A stretch of 64,000 nt of DNA from Dichetophora obliterata (GCA_963920525.1 OY986437.1:32813563-32877562); one strand, 5' to 3'. Counted from the stretch's first letter, positions 24,778 through 61,239 are shown. Notes: generated by a model from the sequence alone, not told the origin. Made by a program: numbers and translations.

Positions 24778-24879
24778 GCCGTACAAGCTCATTTTAGCGC
24801 ACTACACCACAGAGGCAATGAGATTTCAGTGTCAATTTCTCGGCAGGTGTATTGCGCTAAAATGCGCTTGCACGGCGTT
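24778..24879. repeat. Imperfect 100-bp hairpin followed by a B-box-like motif
   Basis: Arms GCCGTACAAGCTCATTTTAG/CGCACTACACC and, reversed, GCCGTGCAAGCGCATTTTAG/CGCAATACACC, with four mismatches over 31 bp. Just after it, at about 24887-24900, gggttcgatttc resembles a pol III B box. Could be a tiny MITE or a SINE end. Confidence 0.5.
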
Positions 24880-25321
24880 CACGGCCCGGGTTCGATTTCA
24901 GCCGGTGGCATCACAAAGATTTCTGATGAAGCCTGTAGCAGGGGCGAAATTGCAATAAAATCAGCTAGTGATGTTTTCCTTTTCATATTGAAAATGTTGT
25001 TGTTTCTTTAGAAAAAATTCGTTAGAGCAATTAATTGTTCAAGCCTGACCTAAAGCTTAATAAACGATTTTAAACTATCAAACAACTAGAATTTGTATTT
25101 AAAATCAAGAATGATTTAAACTATCAAAAATTTAGAATTTGTATTTAAATCATAGAAAATAAACATAATAAATAACTAGGTCATATAGAAAACTTTCAAT
25201 TGTAATTTAAAAAAATATTGAAAAATAGATTTCCGTCTTAGAAATATTTCAAGAATAGCTACAATTCTCTTTTTTAATATTTTTCTCTCATCTATTTGAT
25301 ACCTCGTTGAATAGATACTTG

Positions 25322-25765
25322 CATGGGCGTACACTGGGAAAAGGGGGCATTCCCCCCCTGGGCAGTGAAATTTTTATAAATATCTAAATATTAAATCAAA
25401 ACGCCGTAAACTACAATTCAAAAATTTTACTAGAGAGTCAAAAAACTTTCTAAATTGTAATTGTTAGCTGCGCTCAAACTTAGGGATTTTAGAACTTTTT
25501 TAATAAAAACGTCGTTTTTAGTTGTAGGAGTGTAAAATTAAGCAGGAACATGTATTTTGATAAGGTTCATCAATAATCAATCAAAAAGTCGACTTTGAAT
25601 TTATAGTAACTTACGGCTTTTTTGATTTTATATGACGATATGTTCATTATATATGTTAATAAATAAGAGAACTCAAAAATACTTCATTTAAGGTATATTT
25701 ATAAATAAAGCTGAACTAAACCATGCATGCATTTTTAAATCGCATGTTGTACCCGTCGCACTGAT
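25322..25765 (+). repeat. Dispersed repeat C, copy 2
   Basis: Inverted relative to 13365-13800. Starts gcatgggcgtacac, then a ggggg/ccccc run. Confidence 0.65.
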
Positions 25766-25851
25766 AAGTTACGATACCATTTCATTTACCCTTGTTTCAC
25801 AGGCACTTTTCAAAACGTATTTTTACATTCAAAAATTTTTGTGTGTAAATC

Positions 25852-27526
25852 AGAGAACTGTACAAGCCTACTTGAAGTTCAAGCCTTTTCAAGTACTTGA
25901 ATTGAAGTATGTATCCAAACTTGAAAAAGCAAGCTTTATCCAGCAAACAGATACAAGTCATATTCATGCTTGCTCGTTGGCTTGGCTTGTTTAGACTTAC
26001 TTTGTCGGGCAGAAAGTTGAAAAGCTTGAAACGATCGGCAAAAGCTTGTAAGCTCGCAAGTATCCAATTAATTGAATTAAAGCAAGTATTCAAAAAATTC
26101 AATGAGCTTGTGTAGAGTGAGCTTAAGCGTAATAGGACTTTTAAAGGTTATGTGGACTCCGTGGTTGAAAGTTTTAGGGATAGATGATTTCGGATCAGAT
26201 GTCAAAATTTTAAATGGCGGATAGAGCTGCCACCTATATTTTTGTGAATTCTTGTTATTTTGATATTCTGACAACGGATTTGATTTCGATAATGCCACAG
26301 TTTTAAAATTTAAGATGGAGGTTAGGGTAGGGATTACAAAATTTTGAAATAATGAGGAAGGCTGCCACCTAATAATATGTGTTTTTAAGAATTTTAAACA
26401 TAATTAACAGTGTTTGGAAGTCACTGATTTCGAATCTGAAGTCAGAATTTTAAAATTCAAGATAGTGTATAAGGTTGCCACCTTATGAATTCGGGGCTGA
26501 CAAAAAAAAATGATATGCCAAAAATGGGTCGTGGAATCCGAATTATAAAATTTTGAAATAATAGAGTTGCTTATACTTTTGAAAATACATATTATTAGGT
26601 TGCAACCCTATTATTATAAAAGTTTATCAGTTTGAAATTCTGACAACGGATTTGGATTCAGCGACCCATTTTTACTCTTTAGTTCGCGCCAGCCCCGAAT
26701 TCGTAAAAATAAAAAATTAAGGTGGCAACCGTATCCACTTTCTTAAATTTTAAATTTCTGACTTCAGGTTCGAAATCAGTGACTTCCTAACACTGTTGTT
26801 TAAAATTATTAAAAATGCATATTATGAGGTGGCAACCCTATTATTTCAAAATTATAAAATTTTATAATTTTGAAATTCTGACCACGGATTCGGATTCACC
26901 GACCCATTTTTGGTGCATAATTTTTTTTTGCCAGCCCCAAATTCATAAAAATACAAAAAATTAAGGTGGCAACCCTATCCACCATCTTGAACTTTAAAAT
27001 TCTGACTTCAGATTCGAAATCAGTGACTCCAAAACACTGTTAAATGATGTTTAAAATTTTAAAAATACATATTATTTGGTGGCAATACTGTGGTAAAAAT
27101 TAAGGTGGTAACCCTAACCTCCATCTTAAATTTTAAAACTGTGACATTATATTCGAAATAAAATCCGTTGTCAGAATTTCAAAATTAAAATAATTCGCAA
27201 AAATACCCAAAAATCTAGGTGGCAACTCTATCCGCCATCTTGAATTTTAAATTTTGACATCAGATCCGAAATCATCTACCCCCTAAAACTGCCAACCATG
27301 AAGTCCAAAGAACCCTTAAAAGTCATAATACGCTTAAGCTTTTCCTATACAAGCTCATTGAAATTTTTGGATACTTGCTTTAATGGGATACTTGCCTTCA
27401 ATTTCAAGCTTTTCAAGCCTTTTGCCAAAGGCATCAAGCTTTCCTTTACTTTAGCTCAAGCTAGCTTGAACTTGTATTTTAAGCAAGTACTTGAAATAGA
27501 CTTCAAGTAGGCTTGTGCGGTTCTCT
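25852..27526. mobile_element. Composite foldback element, copy 1 (1.7 kb)
   Basis: Long inverted ends start AGAGAAC(T/C)G(T/C)ACAAGCC then tacttgaagt; the arms also share cttttcaag and caatgagcttgt/acaagctcattg. The middle is an inverted array of a repeat with ggttgccacctta, gaattcggggctggc and aaaatgggtcg, in one direction up to about 26560 and the other from about 26590. No transposase. Confidence 0.82.
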
Positions 27527-27539
27527 AGCGTAAATATTA

Positions 27540-27970
27540 CTAATAACTGCGTCCATTCTTATTTTCTTATTCGTAGTTTTCAGTCACGAATGGGATTCGT
27601 AGATTGAACGTAGTTTGGTACATATTACAAATATTTTATTGGAATTTTACAAAAACAAGTGTATATTATACGAATACATTTGTTACATTTACTAACAACG
27701 AAAAAAAAAACATTCTGTCTGAGCTGGGGTTTGAACCACGGTTTTTTAGCTTACGGGCCACGTACTCTTTCAATAGAGTACGGCCACCTTGCAATCATAC
27801 ATTTCCTTATATTCGGTAATTGTTCAACAAACCAGGCTGAAAGATTTCGGTTGTAAATATTTTAAACTCAACTAATACTAAATGGTACAAAGCCATTAGT
27901 AAATACTACGAATGTAATGGCAAAAAGTACGAAGTTATTCGTACGAGAAATTTAGAAATGATAAGGAATG
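27540..27970. repeat. Dispersed repeat E, copy 2, holding a SINE-head fragment
   Basis: TTCGTA-rich like 17714-18250. On the - strand 27795-27712 is a tRNA-like segment (gtggttcaaaccccagctca) close to the SINE head at 30275-30185, with the B box changed to GGTTCAAACCC. Confidence 0.5.
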
Positions 27971-28239
27971 ATACCACTATTAGTCGAAGATCATTCTTCG
28001 GAGCAACAGATGGTAAGGGGAATTTAAGCCAATAACCCATATGAACTTGGGCGATAAGAAAATTTATGTTTTAAAGTAAAATAAATTTTAAAACGAAATG
28101 TTTTCCCAAAAGTCGGTTTAAAAATCGTTTTTCTATCATATAGATGATCCAATTTGGATATTTTTTAAATTTTTCGTAAACTTAATAATATTGCTAACAA
28201 TCTTGCAGTATTTAAATTTGAGAAAATTGCAGCGATCTC

Positions 28240-29290
28240 GGCGAGGGTAAAGCTTCTAATTCAAAAGCGAAAAAAATTAGGAAATTCTGAATAAAGTAGG
28301 CTAGTTTTTGATCAAGCACTAATTTTGAAAAAAATCTGATGGCAAATTGTTGTTAAGAAAACGCTTTTACATTAGAATATCTTATGGTTAAAAGTTTTTT
28401 TATGACTAAAATTTAAATAGGAAACTCGATTTGAAACATTGGTTTTATACTTCTTCAAATTCACGTTTTTTAACAGACGTTCACCCATTTTGAGAATTTT
28501 GTGGATTTTTTCGCGTCACGTGCTTATATTTCATCCAGGATTCAGAATCAAGCATTGCAGGGAGGCTCTGGAATATGTTTAGAAAATGAGTGCAGCCCAA
28601 AACCAATCTATACATGTACCTCTTTATATATTCATATAATAGGTAAATGATGCATGTTGGAAGAAGAAATAAGTCAGTTGATGTCCATGCGGGAAACATT
28701 TCAAGAATAGCGAGTGAAAACTCTAATTCTTAATTTTTGGGGATTATATGGATTTTTACCTCCTAAATTCAAATCTGATAAATTTCAGGCCGCTCGTAAT
28801 TGGTTAATGAGTTTAAGGCCTCCAAAACTGCAAAAATGGTCTAAAAATCTTGCTGGTTCTATTGGTTCTGGTTCTATTCTATCTAAAAAGAAAATATTGG
28901 GAAATTTTTTAATTCTTATTTAAAAAGAGGAAAACTTTTAGGCTAAATAGTAATTAATGCGTTTTTATTTAAGGCTAAAGAAGACATCACATTATTTAAT
29001 TTACTAAATTACTTAGAATATTTGTTGAGAAAAAATTTTTAAAATAACATGAAAAAAAATAAATTTGAAAGTGCTTCGGGCATGATACGAGAGAGACTCC
29101 ATCTTTGAAATACATATAATTTTCTTATGTGTACAAGCGTGTGTCGACCGACATATCATGATAACAAAATTGGTACCAAAAATCTCAGAAAATAAAATTA
29201 TATAGGTTACATTTTCTTTATGTGCATTCTAGACTCCTTTATGCTTTTTCTCCCCATAGAACAAATCCTGCGGACGCCCTTGGATACTCA
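28240..29290 (+). repeat. Dispersed repeat F, copy 1
   Basis: About 1.05 kb matching the reverse complement of 62475-63547 (for example gcgtcacgtgcttatat, gattcagaatcaagc, acaaatcctgcggacgccc). Ends at a ggacgccc terminus. Function unknown, no transposase. Confidence 0.75.
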
Positions 29291-29984
29291 TATTTTATTT
29301 TTGTCTTTAATACCAATAAAGCTTAGTTTTGTTAAAAAACTGAAAAACCCAGCTAGATTCTTAGGCCATATTTTCCACATTTGGAGGCAGTAGCGTAATT
29401 ATATTTTGTGCGCCCGCCCGCAGGTTTCTAAAAGCGCCCTACTATTTACTTTTAGACCAAAACTATGTTATTAGCAAGTTACTAGAAGCGTAAGAGAAAA
29501 AAGAGAACTCTTGACAAAAAAAAGAGAACAAGAAGAGAATTTTTTAATTCAATAGTCATCATTTATTGCAACAGTTATATTTTAAAAATATTGTATTTCA
29601 TAAATAAATGTATATTTTATTTTAATAGAATCTGTTAAAAAACAGCAATAACGTAAAAAAAACTTTTTATAGTATCAAATATAATAAAATTTATAATAAA
29701 TATTATAAGATTTTATAACAAAGTAGGCAAAAAGAAAACATTTATTAATTTTTATTGTTGTGTATTTTATGACCTTTTGATTTTATTATTAAATAAACAA
29801 ATACGCAGGCTTTAGGTCAGTTTTAATTATTTATTAATTATTTCCAATAATTCGAACTCCTTCGGAGTACATTATCAAGGACTAAAAACATTTGAAAATA
29901 CTTATAATAAAACAATTTTGTACTTAAAAAATAAAAAATAAACTGGCCATTTCAGCCCTTGAAGGTTTTTGACCTAGCTTCTAT

Positions 29985-30275
29985 TGATCAATTGTGTTGT
30001 GCGTGTTATTAAATGTTTGATCACAAATGACCGAGAACTGGACCTACGTGTTTTATGCCGACTCCGAACGGCTGGCTTATGTTCTCAAGAAGCTTTACAT
30101 GACAGTTTTTTACTCTCTGAGGTTTGCCATTGTCTGCAGAGAGGTGACGATCGAACAGAAAAATTAATTCAATTGAAAAAACTTTCTGTCTGAGCTGGAA
30201 TTGAACCCGAGCTACCGCGGTTCTTTAGCTTAGGTGCCACGCACTCTACCCACTAGGCTACGGTCGCCACTTTTA
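29985..30275 (-). mobile_element. tRNA-derived SINE
   Basis: Reading the - strand from 30275: gcgaccgtagcctagtgggt (A-box like), then ggtagctcgggttcaattcc (B box GGTTCAATTCC), agctcagacagaaa, and a body with aaaaaactgtcatg, gccgttcggagtcggcataa and acacgtaggtcc. The body resembles SINE families I know from higher flies. Pol III should transcribe it if active. It is not a functional tRNA, since no acceptor stem pairs. Confidence 0.8.
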
Positions 30276-31275
30276 TACTTAGACAATTAAAAAAGCACTT
30301 ACAATTATATAAACAATTTTTTTTAAATTCACTGGCTAACAACACTGACATCAAAGCCGGCGTATTTGCTTATTTATATTAATTTTTTTAAAAAGTTAAA
30401 GAAACTAAAATTTTGAATAAATGAGATCAATAATTTTCTTATTAGTGAAATGATAATTTTAAGATGTTAAGTTTAAATGTTTTGTATTTGGCGTTAACTG
30501 TTAACTAAATAATTTGCTAACGTGACAAAATATGACCAACTGATTGATTAAAATAACATCAGTAGCTGACTTGCTAAAAATATGAAGCAAACGGGTAAAT
30601 CGACTTCGACCATAATCGAGTTTTGCCAAACAAAGACGACTTTTGCTCTGAATAGTCGGCTTTTTTGACGTCGATTATTGCACTCTGAGAATTTTATTTC
30701 ATCACATATTATTAAATTATTTTTAACTTATTGTTGATAATTTAAAAAAATAATATTTTGCGAAGGAAATAAATATTTTAGTATATCTTAAATTTTTTTA
30801 AAACAAACGTCGCACGTCCCCATTCTTGGCCAAAAATAGAAGGATTGATCGTAGAGCTATGCAAATTGGCACGAATATCATTGGTGACAAAATTAAGAAA
30901 TATTGAAAAAGTTATACAAATCCGCCCTCTGCCACACCCACTTCCCATACAAACGAAACCCATTTTTGCCTGAAACTTCATTAAGTCTTGTCTCAAAATC
31001 ACGAAATTTGCTAAATAAATTTCTTTTGTGATTATAAATAAATGAAAAATTTCATATGCGAATGTCACGGCCATTAATTATATTTTAGTAACTCAGCCTT
31101 GGAAAATACTACCAACACAAGTTAGCTACGTTTTTGTTTATATTTTTAAGCTTTTTCGATTACAGCAAGGAAATTTTAAGAATTGAGCTGTTCTGTGTTT
31201 GTAAATAAGTCGAAATTTTGAAAAGTAATCAGCTGCCATACATCAAATTTCATACATCTCACATTTTAACTAAAC

Positions 31276-31385
31276 AGGGGCCGAATTACAGCATCCGTGT
31301 CGATCAAAATTGTACAAGATTGATAGGTACTTGTCTCGTCGTGCCCTTCGTAATTTTGCTCGATCGCGGATGCTGTAAATTCGAC
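31276..31385. repeat. Hairpin of about 110 bp
   Basis: gaattacagcatccgtgtcg and atcaaaattg on the left pair with caattttgctcgat and gcggatgctgtaaattc on the right, with few mismatches. Could be a small MITE inside the hAT element. Confidence 0.65.
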
Positions 31386-31991
31386 TTCAGGTCACCATAA
31401 AAAATGTATATCTTCCGTATTAGCAAGTATCAGCAAGAAATTTTTTTTGGATTTCATGTAACGCACTTCTAATGATATTTTCGTGAAAAACTTATAGTCA
31501 ATCTTTCTAAAAATTATTTTTTAAACACTTTAAAAATTGAATGTTTAAAAATGTGTATCCCGCTTTTTGTGTTTACTTTTATGATAAGCTTAAAACTATA
31601 TGTTCAAAATGTAAAAAAAAGTAATATTGCCGGACATAAAAAATTTTAAACTTTTTTAAAATATAAAAACCAAAATTAAATAAAATGTGAATAACAAGAA
31701 AAATTGTATTTTTAAAAAATGCAACTTTGACTGCTTGTTGTAACGAAATGGTTGCTACTATTAAAAAATTAATTTTGATTTTTTCAGCCACGATATTTTC
31801 TATTTTCTATACAAAATTTGGAAAAATTGAAACATCGATATATTAGATTTTTGACCGCTTATTTTACACTGTGCGTCGTTCTCCACTTCATTTTTCATTT
31901 TCATAAAGGGTCTTGGGGGCGCCCCTGACCTAGTTGCGCCCGCCCGCAATGCGGGCTCTGCGGGCCTGCTTTTTACGCCACTGTTTGGAGG

Positions 31992-32249
31992 CCTATAACT
32001 CCCAAACAATTGGTTTTGAGCATTTTAGTGCATAAAAAAAATTTAAAAAACCGCCTAAATACTGTTTAGTTAATATTTTCATAATAATATTCTTTCATTT
32101 ATTACCCATTTTTCGTATTCAGTTTTTTGTACAACTTTTGGTTTAAAAATTAATGAATTCTGATGGAATCGGAAGTTTATTTGATAGTGTGAAATATCTT
32201 TTAAGAAGTTTATGAAAATATATAATTTTTTAACCCTCAACACTTGCAG
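31992..32249. other. Intron or 5' flank sequence before the first visible Myrf exon
   Basis: AT-rich, ending in the acceptor caacacttgcag. Confidence 0.6.
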
Positions 32250-56458
<24,209 letters not shown>

Positions 56459-56464
56459 TGTTAA

Positions 56465-56620
56465 AATAAAAATAAGTAGAGCAAGATATGCATCCAATGT
56501 TCATCAAATGCTCGGGTGAAATATATATTTGCATATTTAAAACAATGCCTTACATATAAAAGGCAGCTTTATAAAAGAAAGTCTAATATATAAAATAAAG
56601 CCTTAAAAGAATAAAATAAA
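56465..56620 (+). terminator. Myrf 3' UTR with candidate poly(A) signals
   Basis: AATAAA occurs at 56465-56470, only 7 nt past the stop, then at 56594-56599, 56610-56615 and 56615-56620. In this A-rich sequence single hexamers are weak evidence. The cluster at 56594-56620 is the better placed group for cleavage shortly after. Confidence 0.45.
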
Positions 56621-57957
56621 AAAAATAACTAAGGCAAATAATAGACGATCAGTGTGTATATAAACGAAAAGTTAGATTAACAAAAACTCAAAAAATTTAA
56701 ATCAAAATAAAATGTTTAAAAAAAGACGGCCTGAAATGCCCACTTTGTATGAAAAAGAAATACATCTAGGAACGTCCTACTTCTAGGAATTTATCTGAAG
56801 TAAAGTCACTACACATCTACACTAATTGAACACTGAACTCTACCGAAGTGTTTTGAGGCATAAACATGAGTACATTTCGGATTGAATAACATTTAATTAT
56901 CTCAAAATATTAATAATATTTTTGAATTAAGTAGTTTATAGCCGGACTGCGACGTTAGAAAAACTTTTCCTCTCTATAACAAAAATATTTGTTTTGTATG
57001 CAAGAGAAAAAACTTACGTTTAAATTGTTTAAATTGTATTTTATCCATAATTTCCAATGATATTATATTGAGCTACTCTAAATAACCGTATGTTGTAAAA
57101 AGCATGAAAAAACAACAGCAAATAAATTATGAAAAAACTATTAATTATATAATAATTAATAATAAATAATTAATAATCAAAATAAACTAGTAAAATTTTA
57201 AAAAATTGTTTACTTTACTTCTAAAAAACCATTTATAAGATTATGTTTTATTGTTCTATAAAAAGGGGAGTGCAAGAAATTACTAAGATAAAATGTGCAC
57301 TCCAATTTTAAAGTGAAAAGTCAAACGATGGTAACAAAACTTACACAGCTCGAATATTTATCAAATCGATGCATATTTAGTACAAATCGCTTTAGTACGC
57401 TGCTTCAAAAGAAGCTATCACGTGATGAAGGTGATATGTCGCATTTTCGGATTTTCGGTGTTATATGCATAGATGAAGGTCTTATGTGCATATAAACCAT
57501 TTTATTGGGAAACAAACGAAATACACACAAAGAAACAGTCAAACTGCTCTCAAAATAAATCAAGCAACATAGCTATTTTTTGTGAAGGGGTCAACACGGC
57601 AGTCAACACCCCAATAAGATATAAAATTTTTATCAAAGGTAGTAATGAAAAATATTAATATTTTTTCTGTACAAGCGTTGTTTTTTGATTTAAAATTATT
57701 TCTTTTACAAAACCAAGATTTCATAAGAAAATGAGATTTTTAAATCGAATACCCCTATTAAAAATTTTTTACTACGTTTTTTTCAGTCAGTTTGACTCTC
57801 TTTTCTCTTGCACTTCTGACGTAACATTCACTTGCTCACAAAGAGAGCGGACATGCGCAAGACGGAATCTTGAATATATAATTATTGAGATTTCAGTACA
57901 AATGTGAAAAATTTAACTCAATTTTCTCGAAACTAGATAATTAATCCACTCATGTCT
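56621..57957. other. AT-rich spacer downstream of Myrf
   Basis: No gene. aatacccctatt near 57750 looks like an isolated end of the AGGGGTATTC MITE group, without a matching partner. Confidence 0.45.
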
Positions 57958-58145
57958 TCATGTGTTAGTAAATATTTGTTTGTATGCTTTACACAGACTC
58001 ATTGATGGATTGATTGATCAAAATTTAAATTTTTTGATATTTTGCAATGCTGGTCAAGCGGCTGGTGTGTGTAAGAGTTTGATTGAGGAAAAAAAGAAGC
58101 TGTTAAAAAAAATTAAGGAGGAAAAACAATTTTTGGCAGAGCTTA

Positions 58146-58665
58146 TTGATTCTTTTATTTTTACGCTTTTTAGTGCGTAGTTGGAAGAATTTCTGCTCAA
58201 GCATAGAAAAAAACTACGGACTCAGCAAGGCTCAGAAAGCTACTTTCAAAGCTCTGAATGGAGATTCAGAGCCAGCTACGCAAAGACAATGGTCAGTGGA
58301 CGGAGAACAGTCAGGAAGCTCCAAACATCACCGCAATACGAAGACACAGGACAAACTTGCTACAGGTTCCACACGACCTAATAACGTCGGACGGAATACT
58401 ATAGGCTATAAACTCGTTCTCGGGATACACATCTCTGGGACCAGATGGTACGATTCCTGCGATGCTGTAAACAGCCAAATTACGAGTCGTCCCATGGCTG
58501 GAGAATATATTTAACGGATGTATCCGTCTAAACTATGCACCTGTGGGCTGGAGGATAGCGAGAGTTGTATTCCTACCAAAAGCAGGTAAAAGCAGCTATC
58601 TGTATCCGAAGGACTACAGGCCAATAAGCCTAACCTCTTTTGTACTCAAAACGCTCGAGAAATTT
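58146..58665 (+). pseudogene. Non-LTR retrotransposon RT fragment
   Basis: On the + strand: SGYTSLGPDGTIPAML near 58415-58470, then APVGWRIARVVFLPKAGKSS and YLYPKDYRPISLTSFVLKTL to about 58660. These are the conserved N-terminal blocks of Jockey/I-type RT, with frameshifts before them. The element stops abruptly at 58665. Confidence 0.78.
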
Positions 58666-58679
58666 AACTTATTTTTAAT

Positions 58680-59300
58680 TAACTAGATCACTCGTTGAGT
58701 CAGTAAATGAGCGAACGAAAAAAAACTCGCAAGCGATAACCAATAAAACAATAACAAAGAGAAGTCGTTGTTCAACTCAGTTTTCTTTTTAGGAGCACAA
58801 TCTACGAACGAATACTATGAAAGAGCGAAGAACAAGTTTTGATCACTCTGAATACTTAACGTAAGAGCGCTAAAGTTTTTTCTTCACGAATGAGGAAAGC
58901 AAAGTGAAATCGTTCGTCAATTTAATAATATTGATGAGGAGTGCAATTTTTCTCTTCAATTGAGTTTTTGCGTACAGTTTAAAGTACAGTTTCAAGGTTG
59001 TCAAGTTCCACCAGACAAAAATAATTACAATCGCCCATCTGAGCTTATGAGACTTTTGCAGTTAAAATACAGTTTTTAAAGAATCAAAATGATTCATATT
59101 TAGTGATGGCGATATAAATCTACGATTTGGCCAAATGATTTCTTCGTCCCCTAAGGATTTCGTGGATCTTGCTTAATCTACGGAAGCCTAGGATTTCTGA
59201 TCTCAACGGGAAGATCATGATCTGCGACAGGGCCTCGAGGAGTCTTCTTAAGCTAGGCAAGCCTAGTTTTCAGAGTAAGCTTAAATCAAAATAAAATAAA
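58680..59300. other. Spacer, no gene seen
   Basis: Moderately AT-rich with no recognised motif. Confidence 0.45.
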
Positions 59301-59434
59301 AAGAAGCTGACAATGCAGAGAAGCAGCAGACGCAGCATCAAAAAGTTGTAAGAAGACAGTTGCGTGATGCATTTTATCCAGAGACATATAAACTTGTTTG
59401 AAGCGTCTAAAGTTTATGTCCATCTTTATGTTGT

Positions 59435-59794
59435 CTAAAAGCTCTCTTCGGACTTGCAGCTCGGCAACACGAATATCAGCAACTTTGGTCGCTGGTTCTT
59501 TACTATCAGCTGCTTTGGGAGACTTTTTTGGAAGCTGCTTGGTCGTGACTGGTTTGCTAGAAGTTGTTGAAGGTGATCTATTTGAGGTGGCTCAGCTGTG
59601 ACCCCAATACCTTTCACACTGTTCTTCATGGCAAAGAGGTTATAGATAGCCTCTTCAAGAAGAGACAATTTTTGGTCTCTATTAGGGCCTTCATCGGTGT
59701 TTTTTTGGATTTTTAAATCTTGTGCGGCTTTTTGGCGCACATATCTTTTTCTATCGGTTCGTACCTTAAGTATAAACAAACTCAAATTTTCCAC
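59435..59794 (-). CDS. Unrecognised open frame, 119 codons
   Basis: Lys/Gln/Leu-rich frame (KAAQDLKIQKNTDEGPNRDQ, LSLLEEAIYNLFAMKNSVKG, PPQIDHLQQLL). Its helical, charged composition recalls a retroelement gag-like or ORF1 protein, but I cannot name it. Its neighbours are retroelement debris, so host-gene status is doubtful. Confidence 0.3.
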   Translation of the reverse strand: MENLSLFILKVRTDRKRYVRQKAAQDLKIQKNTDEGPNRDQKLSLLEEAIYNLFAMKNSVKGIGVTAEPPQIDHLQQLLANQSRPSSFQKSLPKQLIVKNQRPKLLIFVLPSCKSEESF

Positions 59795-60244
59795 TTTTTC
59801 ATTATGAAATTAAATCCAAAATACAAAAATTAAATAACACTCAAAAGTTTTCCCACACAAATTTTAGGTGTCATTTAATTTTCGATTTTGTCGTTAATTC
59901 ATTCTACTTTGGTTTTATTTAAATTTTTAATTTTGGTCTTTATTTTATAGTTTTTCTTATTAGTCACTTCATTGGGCGTTATTTCACTGAACCTTTATTA
60001 ACATTCCATTTTTCTACTTGTTAAGCTCTAAATTTTCTATTTAAATGTGATATAAAAAATTATACTACTTAACAAGGTGTTACACAACGAATAACATTTT
60101 CTGTTGATAAAAATTCCGTAGAATCCAAATATCGCAATGATTTTTTTTTCGATTGGCCCTAATTTCTATATAAAACGTGCCAATAGTGTCAGTGATATGG
60201 CTCTTATGATCGAATGAAGTCAGAATAGTTTTCTCAAAATAGTT

Positions 60245-60475
60245 TTATAGGTGACAAAAAGTTAGCTTTCCTATCTGATAGAAAATTTCATTACAAAAAT
60301 TTATTCTCAAATCATTTAGCTTGTCTGTCAGTGTTTCCAACTGTCCCAAGACATGAGTGAAACTGATACCTTTTTCTAAACGTTTTTGAACTTGATCAAA
60401 AGATACCAAAATTTTCTCCTCGTTGGTTTGCATTTCCGTGATACAAAATGAGGCAGTTTCACGGTTTTTTACCAT
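60245..60475 (-). CDS. Unrecognised open frame, 76 codons
   Basis: Reads TEMQTNEEKILVSFDQVQKR, LEKGISFTHVLGQLETLTDK, a coiled-coil-like pattern. Could be part of a retroelement structural protein. Lies about 770 bp from the previous frame on the same strand and may belong to it. Confidence 0.25.
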   Translation of the reverse strand: MVKNRETASFCITEMQTNEEKILVSFDQVQKRLEKGISFTHVLGQLETLTDKLNDLRINFCNEIFYQIGKLTFCHL

Positions 60476-60703
60476 ACGTTTGAATTTTTCTTGTCTCTTT
60501 GTTTAAGAATTCACGGGATTCATCGATCCGATCCCTTTCATCTCAACATATTGGTGATACCGATATTTTTGTCATTGAATACTAATATTGTGATGTTATT
60601 GATATAGATATTGATAGTTTTGACCAACTTTTTAGTTTATTAATTTTATTAAATATTTTTTTATTTCTATTGAATTGAACTCCACACCACTTAACAAAAC
60701 ATA

Positions 60704-61239
60704 TTAAACCGCAAATGGCTGATCTTTGCCATCCTCGTGGAACTTAACGTATGTCTCGCCGTGCGTAAAGTCTTTTATGCCCTCCAAGCGACCGCGTGGA
60801 GGAGCCTTCTCATAGTCGAAACCCTTATCAGATTTGCCAAAGAGACGATTCGCCGCCTCGATATCATCGCGGTATTTTCCAGCCACTACTTTTTTCCCGC
60901 TAATCGGATCTGTTATGTCACCAAATTGGAAGACAACTTTCTCAACTTTATGCGTGATTAGGCGTGTCATCTTCTCCGGCAGCTCACGTATTAAGACAAT
61001 GTCACCAGTTTTACAAAGCTTCTCCGGGTCGTGAGCAAAGAAGAATTCATCTTTTTTAAAATACTAAATATATACCCAGGAAAAACATTAGTTGTGTTGA
61101 TTGGAGTATGGATATAAGAACCCACCATATTTAAATTTGTGTCCAACTCCATGCGCCGTATGCGTATTTTGGACACTTCTCTTTTTATGCATGGAACACA
61201 TTGTCCCAAGTGTATTAAATTTTGTGCTTTTTTCAACAT
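60704..61239 (-). CDS. mRpS17: mRpS17: mitochondrial small-subunit ribosomal protein uS17m (two exons)
   Basis: Exon 1 is 61239-61126 (38 codons from ATG) and exon 2 is 61063-60704 (119 codons plus TAA), giving 157 residues, close to the length I recall for fly mRpS17. The intron, 62 bp, has a GTGGGT donor and a tatttag acceptor and sits between Met and Tyr codons in phase 0. The N-terminal part (LGQCVPCIKREVSKIRIRRM) and the C-terminal part (GRLEGIKDFTHGETYVKFHE, ending DGKDQPFAV) match insect mRpS17. The core shows the S17 pattern, with FFAHDPEKLCKTGDIVLIRE and PEKMTRLITHKVEKVV. It would act in the mitochondrial ribosome. The start was chosen as the first ATG in frame upstream of the conserved region. 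It converges tail to tail with Myrf. Confidence 0.95.

Larger units (their letters stand above)
29388..31983. mobile_element. hAT element with perfect 8-bp target duplication (2596 bp)
   Basis: Ends CAGTAGCGTAATT and, reversed, CAGTGGCGTAAAA. TTTGGAGG lies on both sides (29380-29387 and 31984-31991), a perfect hAT footprint. Subterminal GC-rich gcgcccgcccgca near both ends is unusual against the AT-rich interior. No recognisable transposase. A SINE (29985-30275) and a hairpin (31276-31385) are inside. Confidence 0.9.

Noticed and set aside
30185..30275. A true tRNA gene on the - strand
   Set aside because: A and B boxes are present but the acceptor stem does not pair, and the sequence runs on into a SINE body.
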